Source of the DNA: Plantibacter sp. Leaf314
GTDB lineage: Bacteria > Actinomycetota > Actinomycetes > Actinomycetales > Microbacteriaceae
NCBI RefSeq assembly: GCF_001423185.1
Contig: NZ_LMOB01000001.1
Location: forward strand, 2,029,889 to 2,093,888
Length of the DNA stretch: 64,000 nucleotides
Direction of reading: 5' to 3'
Under the pieces are notes generated by a model. It ran no database searches, was not told the DNA's origin, and saw only the letters and a program-made list of their open reading frames with translations. A program made the translations under genes and the position numbers. Positions within the stretch are counted from its first letter, which is position 1. The number at the start of each line of letters is the position of its first letter. Of this stretch, positions 33,244-42,541 are shown piece after piece.

Positions 33244-35915
33244 GGCGCGCTCAGCCGTTCGCCGGCCAGGACGCGGTCGGCCCACTCGGAGAGCCGCGTG
33301 CGGTCGATCTTCGAGTTGTGTCGGATGTCCGTCGGCAGCTCCGGCACCACGAAGACGGCGACGAGCGGCTGCGGTGAAGCAGCCCGCACCTCGGCGGCGA
33401 GCGCGGCGTCGGCGAGCCGGACCCGCTTCGAACCGGGCGTGGTCTCCACGATCGCGACGCACTGCCGGAGGCCGTCCGGGCCGACGCCGACGACCGCGGC
33501 ACGACGCACGAGCGGCACCGTCTCGATCGCCTGCTCCGGTCCGACCGGTGCGACCGGCCCGTCCTGCGTCGTGATGACGTGCGGCAGGCGACCCTCGATC
33601 CAGAGGCGCCCGTCGGCGTCGAGATGCCCGACGTCGCCCGTGCGGTGCCAGCGGCCGTCCTCGGCGACGTCGCGCACGGCGGCGCGGTCGGTCAACCAGA
33701 GACGGTCGTACTGCGACTTGAGGTGCGCCGCCGAGATAATGACCTCACCGAGGCGGTCCGGGTCCTGCGTCAGCTCGCCCGTCGCCCGGCCGGCCGCATC
33801 GAGCGGGCTGATGCGCACGTCGACACCGCCGATCGGCGTCCCGACGCACACACCCGTGTGCTCGGAGTCGTCGCCGGGCATCGTGTCGAGCGTGATGTCG
33901 GAGACCAGCAGGCACTCGGTCATGCCGTAGACGGCGTGCGCCGACGCGTTCGGGAGCACCTCGACGAGCGCGGTGAGCAACTGACGACTGACCGGTGCCC
34001 CCGTCGAGAGCACGGTGCGGACGCCCTGCAGGGCTCGACGATCGGCGTCGTCGAGCTCGCCGGCCGTCGCCACGACGTTGAGGATGGCCGCCGGTGAGAG
34101 GAACACGATGTCGGCCTCCGCCTCGGCGACCGCGGCGGCGACCGCGCGGGCCGTGAGCGTGCGCGGGGCCGAGATGTCCATCTCCGGCGTGGAGGAGCGG
34201 GCACCGAGCGCCGGGCCGAGCAGGGCGAACGGCGCGAAGCCGGTGACGAGGCCGGACTCGGCGGTGATCCCGAAGTGGGCGGACAGGACGTCCCGAAGGG
34301 ACGACAGCTGCGCGTGCGAGTACCGGACCCCCTTCGCCGGGCCCGTCGAACCCGAGGTGTAGAGGATCGCGGCGAGGTCGTCCGGGCCTGGCTCGGACGG
34401 CAGCGCGGGAGCCGCACCGTCGTCGAGGAGGTCCTTGAGGCTGTGTGAGACGCCGAGGGCGGCTGCGGTCGCTCCGGGGAGCCGCGCGGCCGAGATCTTC
34501 ACCCCGGGCCAGCCGAGCGCACGAGCGGCGGCGAGGCCCTTCGTCTCGCCGATGACGTACGCGGGCCACGCACCACGGACGGCCTGCGACAACCCACGGA
34601 CACCGAGCCCGGCGTCCGCGACGACCACGACCGCGCCGATGCGCAGGCAGGCGTAGATGACGGCGGTGAGTGTGGCGCCCGGCGTCACGAGCAACGACAC
34701 GCGATCGCCGCGGCGGACGCCGATGCGGTGGAGTCCTGCGGCGAGGCGGGTCACGCGGTCGTCGAGCTGGCGCCAGCTGACGCGACGTGCGGAGCCTGCG
34801 CCACGCTGTTCCACGATGGCGTCGGCGTCGTCTGAACGACGTTCGTCGAGTCGTCGCCAGAGCGGTTCGAAGGCGGTGTCGGCCGCCGGAGCGTCGGCGG
34901 TGACGGTCGCCTCTGCCGTGGGCGCCTGACCCTGCGGGAGGTGCTCGTCGAGCCAGGACAGCAGCGACTCGGCGACCGGGGCGTCCTCGATGACGAGGTG
35001 CCCGGCGCCGGCGAAGCGGTGCACCTGGGCGTGCGGCAGGCGGTCGGCGAGGTCGTCGAGGTACCGGTCGCTGAAGATCGGGTCGCGCGGGCCCCACAGC
35101 ATGAGGGCGGGGACGCGGAGCTCGGCGACGTCGGCGGCGAGCCGCTCCAATCGGGGGAAGCTGACGTGCTCGGGGGTCGCCGGGATGTCGGCGACGAACG
35201 CGCCGATGCCGCGGCGGCGCGCGGGAGCCGAGTACGGGCTGCGATAGGCGTCTCGGACGTCGCCGGCGAGCGGCGGAGCGGCGAGCGCCAGGGTGGTGTC
35301 CAGGAACGCGGTGGTCTGGACCGAGCCGGCACCGAGCATGCCTCGGGCTCCGGCGAGCCGCAGCGGTGCTGGGATGGGCGTGCCGTCCGGGTGGTGGACG
35401 GCCGTGTTGAGGAGCATCGATCCGATGAGGAGGTCGGGGTGCTCGGTGGCCCAACCGAGCGAGATGACGCCGCCCCAGTCATGGCCGAGGGTGACCACGG
35501 GGCCGGTGAGTCCGAGCGTCTCGGTGAAGGCGGCGAGGTCGGCGATCCGCTGTTCCAGGGTCCGCGTGAGCTCGGTGCGCTCAGACCAGCCCATCTCGAT
35601 CTGGTCGACGGCGACGACGCGCCAGGCGGTACCGCCCTCGCGGGCCTGCTCGACGGACTGCGTGACGAGCGAGCGCCACAGGTACGACCAGGTCGGGTTG
35701 CCGTGGACGGCGAGCACGGTGCCGACGGGTTCGACCCCGGCTTCGGCGAGCGCCTCGGCGGTGTCGAGGTAGTGCCAGTTGCGCGTGGTGCCCTCGTCCG
35801 CGAGCCGGCCGGGCACGTCGATGCGGTGCGAGTACCGGGCGGGGAGACCGGGGAGCCCTGCGGCGCGGACGCCCATGGTGCGGAGCCCGATGTTGGCGGC
35901 GACGGTGCCCGTCAC
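33240..35915 (-). CDS. oleBC: OleBC fusion: beta-lactone decarboxylase plus beta-lactone synthetase
   Basis: 891 residues. Residues 1-300 are OleB-like, an alpha/beta hydrolase close to haloalkane dehalogenases (HGNPTWSYLWR, nucleophile D146 in LGHDWGGVISLGWA, histidine in GAGHLVIEDA). Residues about 345-891 are OleC-like, an AMP-forming synthetase with YTSGSTGPAKGV near 517 and GDVGHLDADGRLWIEGR near 790. OleC turns the 3-hydroxyacid into a beta-lactone using ATP and OleB decarboxylates it to the cis-olefin. The fusion is the actinobacterial form (as in Micrococcus). GTG 35915 overlaps the oleA stop; a GTG one codon earlier is possible. Confidence 0.88.
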   Translation of the reverse strand: MTGTVAANIGLRTMGVRAAGLPGLPARYSHRIDVPGRLADEGTTRNWHYLDTAEALAEAGVEPVGTVLAVHGNPTWSYLWRSLVTQSVEQAREGGTAWRVVAVDQIEMGWSERTELTRTLEQRIADLAAFTETLGLTGPVVTLGHDWGGVISLGWATEHPDLLIGSMLLNTAVHHPDGTPIPAPLRLAGARGMLGAGSVQTTAFLDTTLALAAPPLAGDVRDAYRSPYSAPARRRGIGAFVADIPATPEHVSFPRLERLAADVAELRVPALMLWGPRDPIFSDRYLDDLADRLPHAQVHRFAGAGHLVIEDAPVAESLLSWLDEHLPQGQAPTAEATVTADAPAADTAFEPLWRRLDERRSDDADAIVEQRGAGSARRVSWRQLDDRVTRLAAGLHRIGVRRGDRVSLLVTPGATLTAVIYACLRIGAVVVVADAGLGVRGLSQAVRGAWPAYVIGETKGLAAARALGWPGVKISAARLPGATAAALGVSHSLKDLLDDGAAPALPSEPGPDDLAAILYTSGSTGPAKGVRYSHAQLSSLRDVLSAHFGITAESGLVTGFAPFALLGPALGARSSTPEMDISAPRTLTARAVAAAVAEAEADIVFLSPAAILNVVATAGELDDADRRALQGVRTVLSTGAPVSRQLLTALVEVLPNASAHAVYGMTECLLVSDITLDTMPGDDSEHTGVCVGTPIGGVDVRISPLDAAGRATGELTQDPDRLGEVIISAAHLKSQYDRLWLTDRAAVRDVAEDGRWHRTGDVGHLDADGRLWIEGRLPHVITTQDGPVAPVGPEQAIETVPLVRRAAVVGVGPDGLRQCVAIVETTPGSKRVRLADAALAAEVRAASPQPLVAVFVVPELPTDIRHNSKIDRTRLSEWADRVLAGERLSAP

Positions 35916-36937
35916 CACGCGAGCTCCATGAGGCCGGTGTTCAACCCCGAGCCGACGCCCATGAGGAGGACGCGGTCGCCCTTGGTGAGGCTCGATTGCT
36001 GGTCGGCGAGGGTGATCGGGATGGACGCGGGGCCGACGTTGCCGAGGTAGGGGTAGGTGACGGGCACGCGGCTGCGGTCGAGCGATGCCGCCTTGACCAT
36101 CGAGTCGGTGTGGATGGACGACACCTGGTGGGTGATGTAGCGGTCCATCTTCGACCAGCGCCACTCGTCGCCGGCGGCTTCCTTCCACGCGGACACGACG
36201 AGGTCGAGGCCGCCCTTGAGGAGGGCACGCGCGTCGGTGAACATGCCGTCGACGCTGCCGACGCACAGGTGGTTGAACTCGGTCGCGGCACGGGTGACCC
36301 CACCGAGGATGCGGTGACCCTCGGGGTGGCGATCGGCCGGGCCGATGACAGCGGCTGCGGCCCCCGAGCCGAGCGTGAGGGAGGCGAACTCGCTCATGAA
36401 GTCGTCGCGGTCGATCGTGCTGCCGCTCAGCCGTTCGATCGTGTTCGCGTGGACCTCGCTCGCGTCCTCACCGTTCACGATGAGCGCGTACTCGATCTGC
36501 CCGGACTGGATCATCGCGGCGGCCATCGTCATGCCGGTCACGAACCCCAGGCACGCGTTGGCGATGTCGAAGTTGATCGCGGAGCTCGGGAGCCCCAGTC
36601 CGTCGTGGATGCGCACGGCGACGGACGGTTCGAGGTGCTGCCGCGTGACCGAGGTGTTGATCATGAGCCCGATCTGCGACGGCGAGATACCGGCCTCGGC
36701 GAGCGCGCGGCGACCGGCGGACACCGTGGCGTCGTCCGAGTTCTCGCCGGGACCCCAGTGTCGTCGTTCGACGACGCCGGCGACCCGTCGCAGGATGCCC
36801 TTCGGGAGCCTGGCGCGTTTCATCGCCGCGGCGAGGCCCTCTTCGATCTCCACCGAGGTCACCACTGCGGACGGCAGCGTTCTCGCCACCGACAACATGG
36901 CCACATTGTCGAATCGGGTAGTTGCGTTTCCGGTCAC
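35912..36937 (-). CDS. oleA: OleA: thiolase-fold Claisen condensing enzyme
   Basis: 341 residues from GTG 36937, preceded by GGAGGAATC. Condenses two fatty acyl-CoAs head to head to a 2-alkyl-3-ketoacid. Related to KAS III: catalytic cysteine C129 in NACLGF, histidine in ITHQVSSIH near 258, asparagine in LGNVGPASI near 292. The neighbouring oleBC and oleD separate it from true FabH. It starts the operon that should give long-chain internal monoalkenes, a hydrocarbon pool in the cell membrane or envelope. Confidence 0.9.
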   Translation of the reverse strand: MTGNATTRFDNVAMLSVARTLPSAVVTSVEIEEGLAAAMKRARLPKGILRRVAGVVERRHWGPGENSDDATVSAGRRALAEAGISPSQIGLMINTSVTRQHLEPSVAVRIHDGLGLPSSAINFDIANACLGFVTGMTMAAAMIQSGQIEYALIVNGEDASEVHANTIERLSGSTIDRDDFMSEFASLTLGSGAAAAVIGPADRHPEGHRILGGVTRAATEFNHLCVGSVDGMFTDARALLKGGLDLVVSAWKEAAGDEWRWSKMDRYITHQVSSIHTDSMVKAASLDRSRVPVTYPYLGNVGPASIPITLADQQSSLTKGDRVLLMGVGSGLNTGLMELAW

Positions 36938-37124
36938 GATTCCTCCGTGCCTCTGACCAGGCAGTCTTGACCGCCAGCGTCTGACGGTACTCCTCTACCC
37001 TGAACGTGGACGAATCGTGTCCCCGGCGTTGACAGCGGGGGCTCAGCGAAACAGCGCGTCGGAGGAGCCGCGATCCCGCGATCGGCACTGCCGCCCGCGC
37101 GACCGGCCGCAGTAGCCTGTGGGG

Positions 37125-38351
37125 ATGACCACCCGCCGCACCCTCGACCAGTCCTCCAAGCTGAAAAGCGTCCTCTACGAGATCCGGGGGAAGGCCCTCG
37201 TCGAGGCCGTGCGTCTCGAGGCCGACGGGCACCGCATCCTCAAGCTCAACACCGGCAACCCCGCCATCTTCGACTTCGAGGCTCCGCACCAGATCGTGCG
37301 CGACATGATCGCGGCGCTCCCCCACTCCCACGGGTACAGCGACAGCCGCGGCATCCTCTCCGCGCGCCAGGCCGTCTCCTACCGCTACGAGGAGATGGAG
37401 GGGTTCCCCCGGGTCGATCCGGAATGGGTGTTCCTCGGCAACGGCGTCTCCGAGCTCATCACGATGACGATGCAGGCCCTCCTCGACGACGGCGACGAGG
37501 TCCTCATCCCCGCGCCCGACTACCCGCTGTGGACGGCGATGACGAGCCTCGCGGGTGGCACCCCGGTGCACTACCGCTGCGATGAGGAGGCGGACTGGGC
37601 GCCCGACATCGAGGACATCCGCTCCAAGATCACGCCGAACACGAAGGCGATCGTCGTCATCAACCCGAACAACCCCACGGGTGCGGTGTACTCCCGCGAG
37701 GTGTTGGAGCAGATCGCCGGGGTCGCCCGTGAGCACGGGCTGCTGCTGCTCGCCGACGAGATCTACGACCGCATCCTGTACGACGACGCCGTCCACATCC
37801 CGATGGCGACCGTCGCCCCCGATCTCCTCTGCCTCACGTTCAACGGCCTGTCGAAGACCTACCGCGTCGCCGGCTACCGGTCCGGCTGGCTCGTGATCAC
37901 GGGGCCGCGTGACCACGCGCGCGGCTTCCTCGAGGGCATCACCCTCCTGGCGTCCACGCGTCTGTGCCCGAACGTGCCGGCGCAGCACGCCGTGCAGGCG
38001 GCGCTCTCCGGGGTGCAGTCGATCGACGCCCTCATCGCACCGAGCGGTCGCCTGCTCGAGCAGCGCGACGCCACCTGGGCCGGCCTCAACTCGATCCCCG
38101 GGGTCTCCTGCACCAAGCCCATGGGTGCGCTCTACGCCTTCCCGCGCCTCGACCCCGAGGTCCACGAGATCCACGACGACGAGCAGCTCGTCCACGATCT
38201 ACTGGTGGCGGAGCACATCCTGCTCGTCCAGGGCACGGGCTTCAACTGGCCGGACCCCGACCACCTGCGGGTCGTCACCCTGCCGGAGGAGCGCGTCCTC
38301 ACCGACGCGATCGAGCGACTCGGCAACTTCCTGTCCTCCTACAAGCAGTAG
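37125..38351 (+). CDS. Class I aminotransferase (alanine aminotransferase AlaA-like)
   Basis: 408 residues. Fold-type I PLP enzyme. KLNTGNPAIFDFEAP near 40, FLGNGVSELI near 104, NPNNPTGAVYS near 180, and the PLP lysine K244 in LSKTYRVAGYRSGW. It matches the AlaA (YfbQ) group that makes alanine from pyruvate and glutamate. Start ATG 37125 with GTGGGG before it; a GTG two codons earlier is possible. Divergent from oleA by 187 bp. No link to the olefin pathway is implied. Confidence 0.87.
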   Translation: MTTRRTLDQSSKLKSVLYEIRGKALVEAVRLEADGHRILKLNTGNPAIFDFEAPHQIVRDMIAALPHSHGYSDSRGILSARQAVSYRYEEMEGFPRVDPEWVFLGNGVSELITMTMQALLDDGDEVLIPAPDYPLWTAMTSLAGGTPVHYRCDEEADWAPDIEDIRSKITPNTKAIVVINPNNPTGAVYSREVLEQIAGVAREHGLLLLADEIYDRILYDDAVHIPMATVAPDLLCLTFNGLSKTYRVAGYRSGWLVITGPRDHARGFLEGITLLASTRLCPNVPAQHAVQAALSGVQSIDALIAPSGRLLEQRDATWAGLNSIPGVSCTKPMGALYAFPRLDPEVHEIHDDEQLVHDLLVAEHILLVQGTGFNWPDPDHLRVVTLPEERVLTDAIERLGNFLSSYKQ

Positions 38352-38354
38352 GCG

Positions 38355-39008
38355 CTAGACGCCGAGGTACCGGCCCGGCCGGTGGTTCAGCGCGAGGATG
38401 AGGTTCAGCAGGACCGCGCCGAGCGCCGACACGAGGACGTTGAGCGGCGGGACCGCGACGAGTGACACGAGCACGACCACGGTGTCGACGGCCATGAGGA
38501 CGTAGCCGGCTCGGAGGCCGAAGCGGTCCTGGAGGATCAGCGCGACGATGTTGAACCCACCGAGACTGGCTCGGTGTCGGAACAGGATGAGGATGCCGAC
38601 GCCGCAGAGCACGTTGCCGACGACGGCCGCGTAGAACGGGTCGAGGTGCCCGACCGGCAGGAACAGCGGGTGCACGCCGGACAGCACGGAGACGAGCACG
38701 ATCGCGCCGCCGCTCCGCAGCGTGAACACCCAGCCCTTGCCGCGGATGGCCAGCAGGAAGAACGGCAGGTTGATCGCGATGAAGAGGACCGGGAACGGCA
38801 CGGGTGCGAGGTAGCTGACGAGGAGCGACAGACCGGCCGTCCCGCCCGTGACCGCCGACCCGGCCTTGAGGATGAACAGCCCGAACGACACGACCGTCAC
38901 GCCGACGAGCAGACCGAGGATGTCCTCCACCATGCCGTGACGGATGGGCGACGGGGCCGGGCTCGGCATGGCGGGGGTCTGCTGCGCGCTCGGCTGCTGG
39001 GTGCTCAT
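38355..39008 (-). CDS. YitT/YczE-like membrane protein
   Basis: 217 residues. A soluble proline-rich start (about 1-25) is followed by about five to six membrane helices; GLFILKAGSAVTGGTAGLSLL and SLGGFNIVALILQDRFG (shortened) are typical repeated loops of YitT-family proteins, where a G-G-[TF]-x-G pattern recurs. Function of the family is unknown; some members are linked to small-molecule transport. It is divergent from the Lrp gene at 39100, a plausible regulator. Its 3' end nearly abuts the aminotransferase. Confidence 0.78.
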   Translation of the reverse strand: MSTQQPSAQQTPAMPSPAPSPIRHGMVEDILGLLVGVTVVSFGLFILKAGSAVTGGTAGLSLLVSYLAPVPFPVLFIAINLPFFLLAIRGKGWVFTLRSGGAIVLVSVLSGVHPLFLPVGHLDPFYAAVVGNVLCGVGILILFRHRASLGGFNIVALILQDRFGLRAGYVLMAVDTVVVLVSLVAVPPLNVLVSALGAVLLNLILALNHRPGRYLGV

Positions 39009-39099
39009 TCCGCCAACGATGCGTCAGCTCGGACCGTTGCGCAACACGGGTAGAGTGCAGTGGTCATCGTGCTCCATTCCCGGCCCGAGAGTGAGCAAC

Positions 39100-39591
39100 A
39101 TGCCTCATGCAGCGACCATCGACCACCTCGACGCGCGCATCCTGACCGCGCTCGACGACGACCCGTCCATGACGACCCTCGCGCTCGCGCGCACCCTCGG
39201 CGTCGCGAGGAACACCGTCCACGCCCGCCTGCGTCGACTCGAGACGAATGGCGCACTGGGCGCCCCGAGTCGCCGGGTGCGACTGTCGGCGCTCGGCTAC
39301 CCACTCACCGCGTTCATCGAGATCTCCATCCGGCAGGACCTCGCGACGGAGGCCTATGCGGCACTCGAGTCGATCCCGGAGATCGTGGAGGTGCACGCGA
39401 CCACCGGCGACGCCGATCTCTTCGCGAAGGTCGTCGCGCACGACACGGAGGATCTGCACCGCATCGCCGGCGTCCTGCTCGCCGCGCCGGGGGTGGTCCG
39501 GACGAACACGAAGGTCTCGCTCATCGAGGTCATCCCCTACCGTTCGTCGAGCCTCCTCGACCGCCTCGCCGAGGAGCCGTCAGCGGGCTGA
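39100..39591 (+). CDS. Lrp/AsnC-family transcriptional regulator
   Basis: 163 residues. N-terminal helix-turn-helix at about 5-60 (DHLDARILTALDDDP; TLGVARNTVHARLRRLE), then the RAM/AsnC ligand domain at about 70-150 (VHATTGDADLFAKVVAHDTE). Binds an amino acid in octamers. Start at ATG 39100; a GTG three codons earlier (VSN) is equally placed. Divergent from the YitT gene by 91 bp, which suggests control of that membrane protein. Its 3' end overlaps the MFS gene on the other strand by 12 bp. Confidence 0.88.
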   Translation: MPHAATIDHLDARILTALDDDPSMTTLALARTLGVARNTVHARLRRLETNGALGAPSRRVRLSALGYPLTAFIEISIRQDLATEAYAALESIPEIVEVHATTGDADLFAKVVAHDTEDLHRIAGVLLAAPGVVRTNTKVSLIEVIPYRSSSLLDRLAEEPSAG

Positions 39592-40815
39592 GCGGGCGCG
39601 CACCACGGCGGCCGTGCCCGCGGCGATCGCGACGACCGTCCCGTAGCCGAGCACCGTGGCGTGGAGCCCGATCGCCGAGGCGAGGAGCCCTGCGATGACG
39701 GCCGGGACCCCGAAGGACAGGTACGCGACGATGTAGAGCGCGGCGAACAGCTCGGCGCGTTCGTCGGCCGGCGCGAGCGGGACGAGCGAGGCGATCGTGC
39801 CCATGAACGCCGTCCCGAACCCGGTCCCCGCGATGACGACGGCGACCACGGCGATCGGGAGTGAGCCGAGCAGGAGGGCGACGAGCAGGACGATCGTGCC
39901 CACGGAGAGCGCGGACGCCCCGTAGACCGCGGCGACGACCGGTCGGCGTCGGTGCAGGACCGCGGCGGCGACGGCCCCGGCGGCCGGCAGCAGTCCGATG
40001 AGGAGCGCGCCGCCGAGCTGGCCGTCCACGCCGAGTTCCGTGTGCATGATGCTCGGCCCGAGGGAGAGGAAGAGGCCACCGGTCGCCCAGCCGCCGAGGA
40101 CGATCGGGATGCTGACGACGAAGAGCCGTCTGGCTTCGGCGGGCACGGCGGCGCGAGGTCGGATGGCCCGCGCCCACCCGGGAGCGAGGGCCGAGGTCTC
40201 CGGGACGAGCCGGATGAGCCCGGCGATGAGCAGGTAGGCGACCGCCAGCGGCAGGAACGTCCAGCTCGACGGGTCGGCGACCGTCTGCAGCAGAACACCC
40301 GCGAGGATCGTGCCGGCGGCGAGGCCGATCATCGGCGCGATGGCGTTCAGGAGGGTCGCGGCTCGCGGCCGTCCGGGTGGCGCCAGATCGATGATCGTCG
40401 CTGAGAGCGTCGAGAGGAGCGCCCCACTGGCGAGCCCTTGGAGCACCCGGGCGAGGTACAGCAGCGTTCCGGAATCGACGTGCCAGAGGAGCAGCATGCT
40501 CACGGCGAGCACGACGAATCCGGCCGTGATCACCGGGCGTCGGCCGAGGTGGTCCGAGACCGAGCCGATCGTGAGGAGCGCGACCAGCAGGGCGAGCGCG
40601 TAAGCCGAGAAGGCGATGGTGACGCCGATCGGGCCGATGCCGAGCCGCTCCTGGAGCTCCGGGTAGAACGGTGACGGGGCGCTCGCACCGGCGAGCATGA
40701 GCGTGCTGCCGAGCCCGGCGAGGACGAAGCCGAACCGGCGGCGAGGAAGCGCACGCTCGCCGGCGGGCATGGTGGGCACGGGTCGGGTCGGGGGTGACGG
40801 GGTCGTCGTGTGCAC
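39580..40815 (-). CDS. MFS transporter, drug-efflux type
   Basis: 411 residues from a GTG at 40815, preceded by GGAAG. Twelve membrane helices; loop 2-3 motif IGSVSDHLGRRPVITAG (family motif A) and RVLQGLASGALLSTLSA. Probably exports a small toxic compound by proton exchange. Divergent from an ArsR-type regulator by 82 bp with an inverted repeat in the gap. Substrate not known. Confidence 0.83.
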   Translation of the reverse strand: MHTTTPSPPTRPVPTMPAGERALPRRRFGFVLAGLGSTLMLAGASAPSPFYPELQERLGIGPIGVTIAFSAYALALLVALLTIGSVSDHLGRRPVITAGFVVLAVSMLLLWHVDSGTLLYLARVLQGLASGALLSTLSATIIDLAPPGRPRAATLLNAIAPMIGLAAGTILAGVLLQTVADPSSWTFLPLAVAYLLIAGLIRLVPETSALAPGWARAIRPRAAVPAEARRLFVVSIPIVLGGWATGGLFLSLGPSIMHTELGVDGQLGGALLIGLLPAAGAVAAAVLHRRRPVVAAVYGASALSVGTIVLLVALLLGSLPIAVVAVVIAGTGFGTAFMGTIASLVPLAPADERAELFAALYIVAYLSFGVPAVIAGLLASAIGLHATVLGYGTVVAIAAGTAAVVRARSAR

Positions 40816-40878
40816 GGGGCGGCTTCCTTTGGTTCCAAAAATGTCGAACGATTGGACGATACGCGCTTCCCGGTGATT

Positions 40879-40896
40879 GTTCAACTATTATCGAAC
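40879..40896. promoter_or_regulatory. Operator between MFS and ArsR-type genes
   Basis: Imperfect inverted repeat GTTCAA-CTATTA-TCGAAC, two bp before the ATG at 40898, with a related GTCGAAC sequence at about 40852 nearer the MFS start. AT-rich. Confidence 0.5.
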
Positions 40897-40897
40897 C

Positions 40898-41212
40898 ATG
40901 CCAGCGCCCGCCGATCTCGCACACCCCGACCGCGAGGCGATCGAGCTGCCGGCCGTCCTCTTCGCGCTGAGCGATCCGGACCGGCTCGAGATGGTGCGGC
41001 AGCTCCGGGACGGGCCCATGGACGCCGCGAACTGCACCGCACTCGACCCCACGATCCCGAAGTCGACGAAGTCCCACCTCATGAAGGTGCTCCGCGAGGC
41101 CGGCGTCATCCGGAACGAGCCGAACGGTCGCCGCCGCACGCTCACCCTCCGCACAGACGACCTCGACTCGCGATTCCCCGGCCTGCTCGACGCCGTCCTC
41201 GACGCGGACTGA
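40898..41212 (+). CDS. ArsR-family-like winged-helix regulator
   Basis: 104 residues. LFALSDPDRLEMVRQLRDGPM starts the winged helix (quoted in part), PKSTKSHLMKVLREAGVIR is the recognition helix and wing with TKSHLM in place of SQHL, and RRRTLTLRTDDLDSRFPG ends the domain. No metal-binding cysteines typical of ArsR metal sensors are seen, except one (NCTAL), so it more likely senses an organic compound or state. Divergent from the MFS exporter with the operator between. Confidence 0.83.
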   Translation: MPAPADLAHPDREAIELPAVLFALSDPDRLEMVRQLRDGPMDAANCTALDPTIPKSTKSHLMKVLREAGVIRNEPNGRRRTLTLRTDDLDSRFPGLLDAVLDAD

Positions 41213-41314
41213 TCGACCGCACCCACGCCTCGGACTCACGGCGCCCGGACGGGAACTGCCAGAATCGTCAGTGCGGTGATCGACCGCGCACACGACGAAC
41301 GGGGGACGGGGAAC

Positions 41315-41632
41315 ATGGGAACGCTGCGGTACGGGAACGAGGCGCTGGAGCTCGAGGATCGGACCCTCGCCCACGTGCAGATGGTCGTCGTCTCGAAGCT
41401 CCGCAAGGGCGAGGCGTTCCTGCTGTCCTGGACCATCGACCCGGCTCACGGCTCCGGCCGCTACGCGATCTGGATCGAGACCGGCGTGCCCATCGTCTTC
41501 CGGTTCACGGGTTCGCGCCCGGTCGCGCTCAACCGCGCGTGGTTGCAGGCCATGCTCGATCGCACCTACACGCCGGCAGGCCTCGAGCTGATGCCCGAGG
41601 GCGACTACCCCGAGAAGCCCGGCGACAGCTGA
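41315..41632 (+). CDS. DUF7882-type small protein, unknown function
   Basis: 105 residues from ATG 41315 with GGGGAAC before it. It starts MGTLRYGNEALELEDRTLAH and continues with SKLRKGEAFLLSWTIDP and RPVALNRAWLQAML. This pattern (ATP-dependent-ligase-like domain remnant, DUF7882) is widespread in Microbacteriaceae and rare outside, which supports the family guess. It is a soluble alpha/beta protein without known role. No operon partner. Confidence 0.75.
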   Translation: MGTLRYGNEALELEDRTLAHVQMVVVSKLRKGEAFLLSWTIDPAHGSGRYAIWIETGVPIVFRFTGSRPVALNRAWLQAMLDRTYTPAGLELMPEGDYPEKPGDS

Positions 41633-41885
41633 GGTGACGCCCGGCACGAGCCCGGGTAGCACAAGCGATACGGCCGTTCAAGCATCGGCTGCCCGACGGG
41701 TGCTCGATTACCATCGAGACCATCGAAGGTCGGGGACTTCTGAGAGTCGGCTCGAGCGGTGCCTGGAGGGCCTGCAGCGCGTGGTCGAAATCGTCGAAGA
41801 CATTCGGAGGCGGGTCGCACGGATCAGACCGTGGGGCCCGCCTCGTACGTCTCACCGCCGATGCGGCGGCCGGTCGGGGCGCCGA

Positions 41886-42410
41886 TCAGTGCTGCGCGTC
41901 GGCGACGTCCTCCGGCGACCGGTCGATCGAGTCGACGGCCTCGCGCATGCGGTCGAGGAAGTCGACGATGCCGGCCGCGATCTCCGGTTCGATCCCGGTG
42001 GTCGCCTCCATCATGCGGTGGTGCATGTGACTGAGCGTCTTGCGGACCTCGGCGTCGGCGAAGTCGGTGGTCGACACGGTCACGCGCCGACGGTCGGTCT
42101 CGCTCGGCCGGCGGACCACGTGGCCCGCCGCCTCCAAGCGGTCGAGCATGACCGTGACCGATGAGGTCTTGATGCCGAGGTAGGCACCGAGGTCCGTGGG
42201 GCTGACCAGGCGGTGGTCCTGCTTGGCGCGCAGCATGAAGCGCAGGGCCAGCAGGTCGTTCTCGCCCATGTGCATCTCGTCGCGGGTGCGGCGACGCATG
42301 GCGGCCTCTGCAGCGCGGTACAGACGCATGGCTTCGAGCATGCGGCGTCCGCGCTCGTGCTCGTCCTGTTCGTACCAGTAGTGCTGTGCTGCAACGGCTT
42401 CGGCGCTCAT
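41886..42410 (-). CDS. MarR-family transcriptional regulator
   Basis: 174 residues. Winged helix at about 50-125: MGENDLLALRFMLRAKQDHR, TDLGAYLGIKTSSVTVMLDRL and the wing VVRRPSETDRRRVTVS. Start chosen at ATG 42410 (MSAEAVAAQHYWYEQD); the frame can be extended three codons to a TTG. Divergent from the small membrane protein gene at 42542. A 13 bp palindrome (42430-42442) sits 20 bp upstream. Target probably itself and the gene at 42542 or the sigma operon beyond. Confidence 0.85.
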   Translation of the reverse strand: MSAEAVAAQHYWYEQDEHERGRRMLEAMRLYRAAEAAMRRRTRDEMHMGENDLLALRFMLRAKQDHRLVSPTDLGAYLGIKTSSVTVMLDRLEAAGHVVRRPSETDRRRVTVSTTDFADAEVRKTLSHMHHRMMEATTGIEPEIAAGIVDFLDRMREAVDSIDRSPEDVADAQH

Positions 42411-42429
42411 GAAGTCCAACAGTAGTGGT

Positions 42430-42442
42430 TCTCGTAACGAGA
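42430..42442. promoter_or_regulatory. Palindrome upstream of MarR gene
   Basis: Perfect inverted repeat TCTCGT-A-ACGAGA in the divergent promoter region between 42410 and 42542. It is likely the MarR operator. Confidence 0.55.
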
Positions 42443-42541
42443 TCGTCTAGCGGAGTGCTGATCGTGATGTCAAGTGGGGTTCATGCAGACGCATGGATCG
42501 CTAGATTCTCTAACAACACCCACCACGAACGAGGAGCAGTC

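Noticed and set aside
41633..41885. Protein-like stretches on the minus strand (HALQALQAPLEP) between 41633 and 41885
   Set aside because: No start codon with ribosome site and no continuous frame; may be a remnant but cannot be supported.
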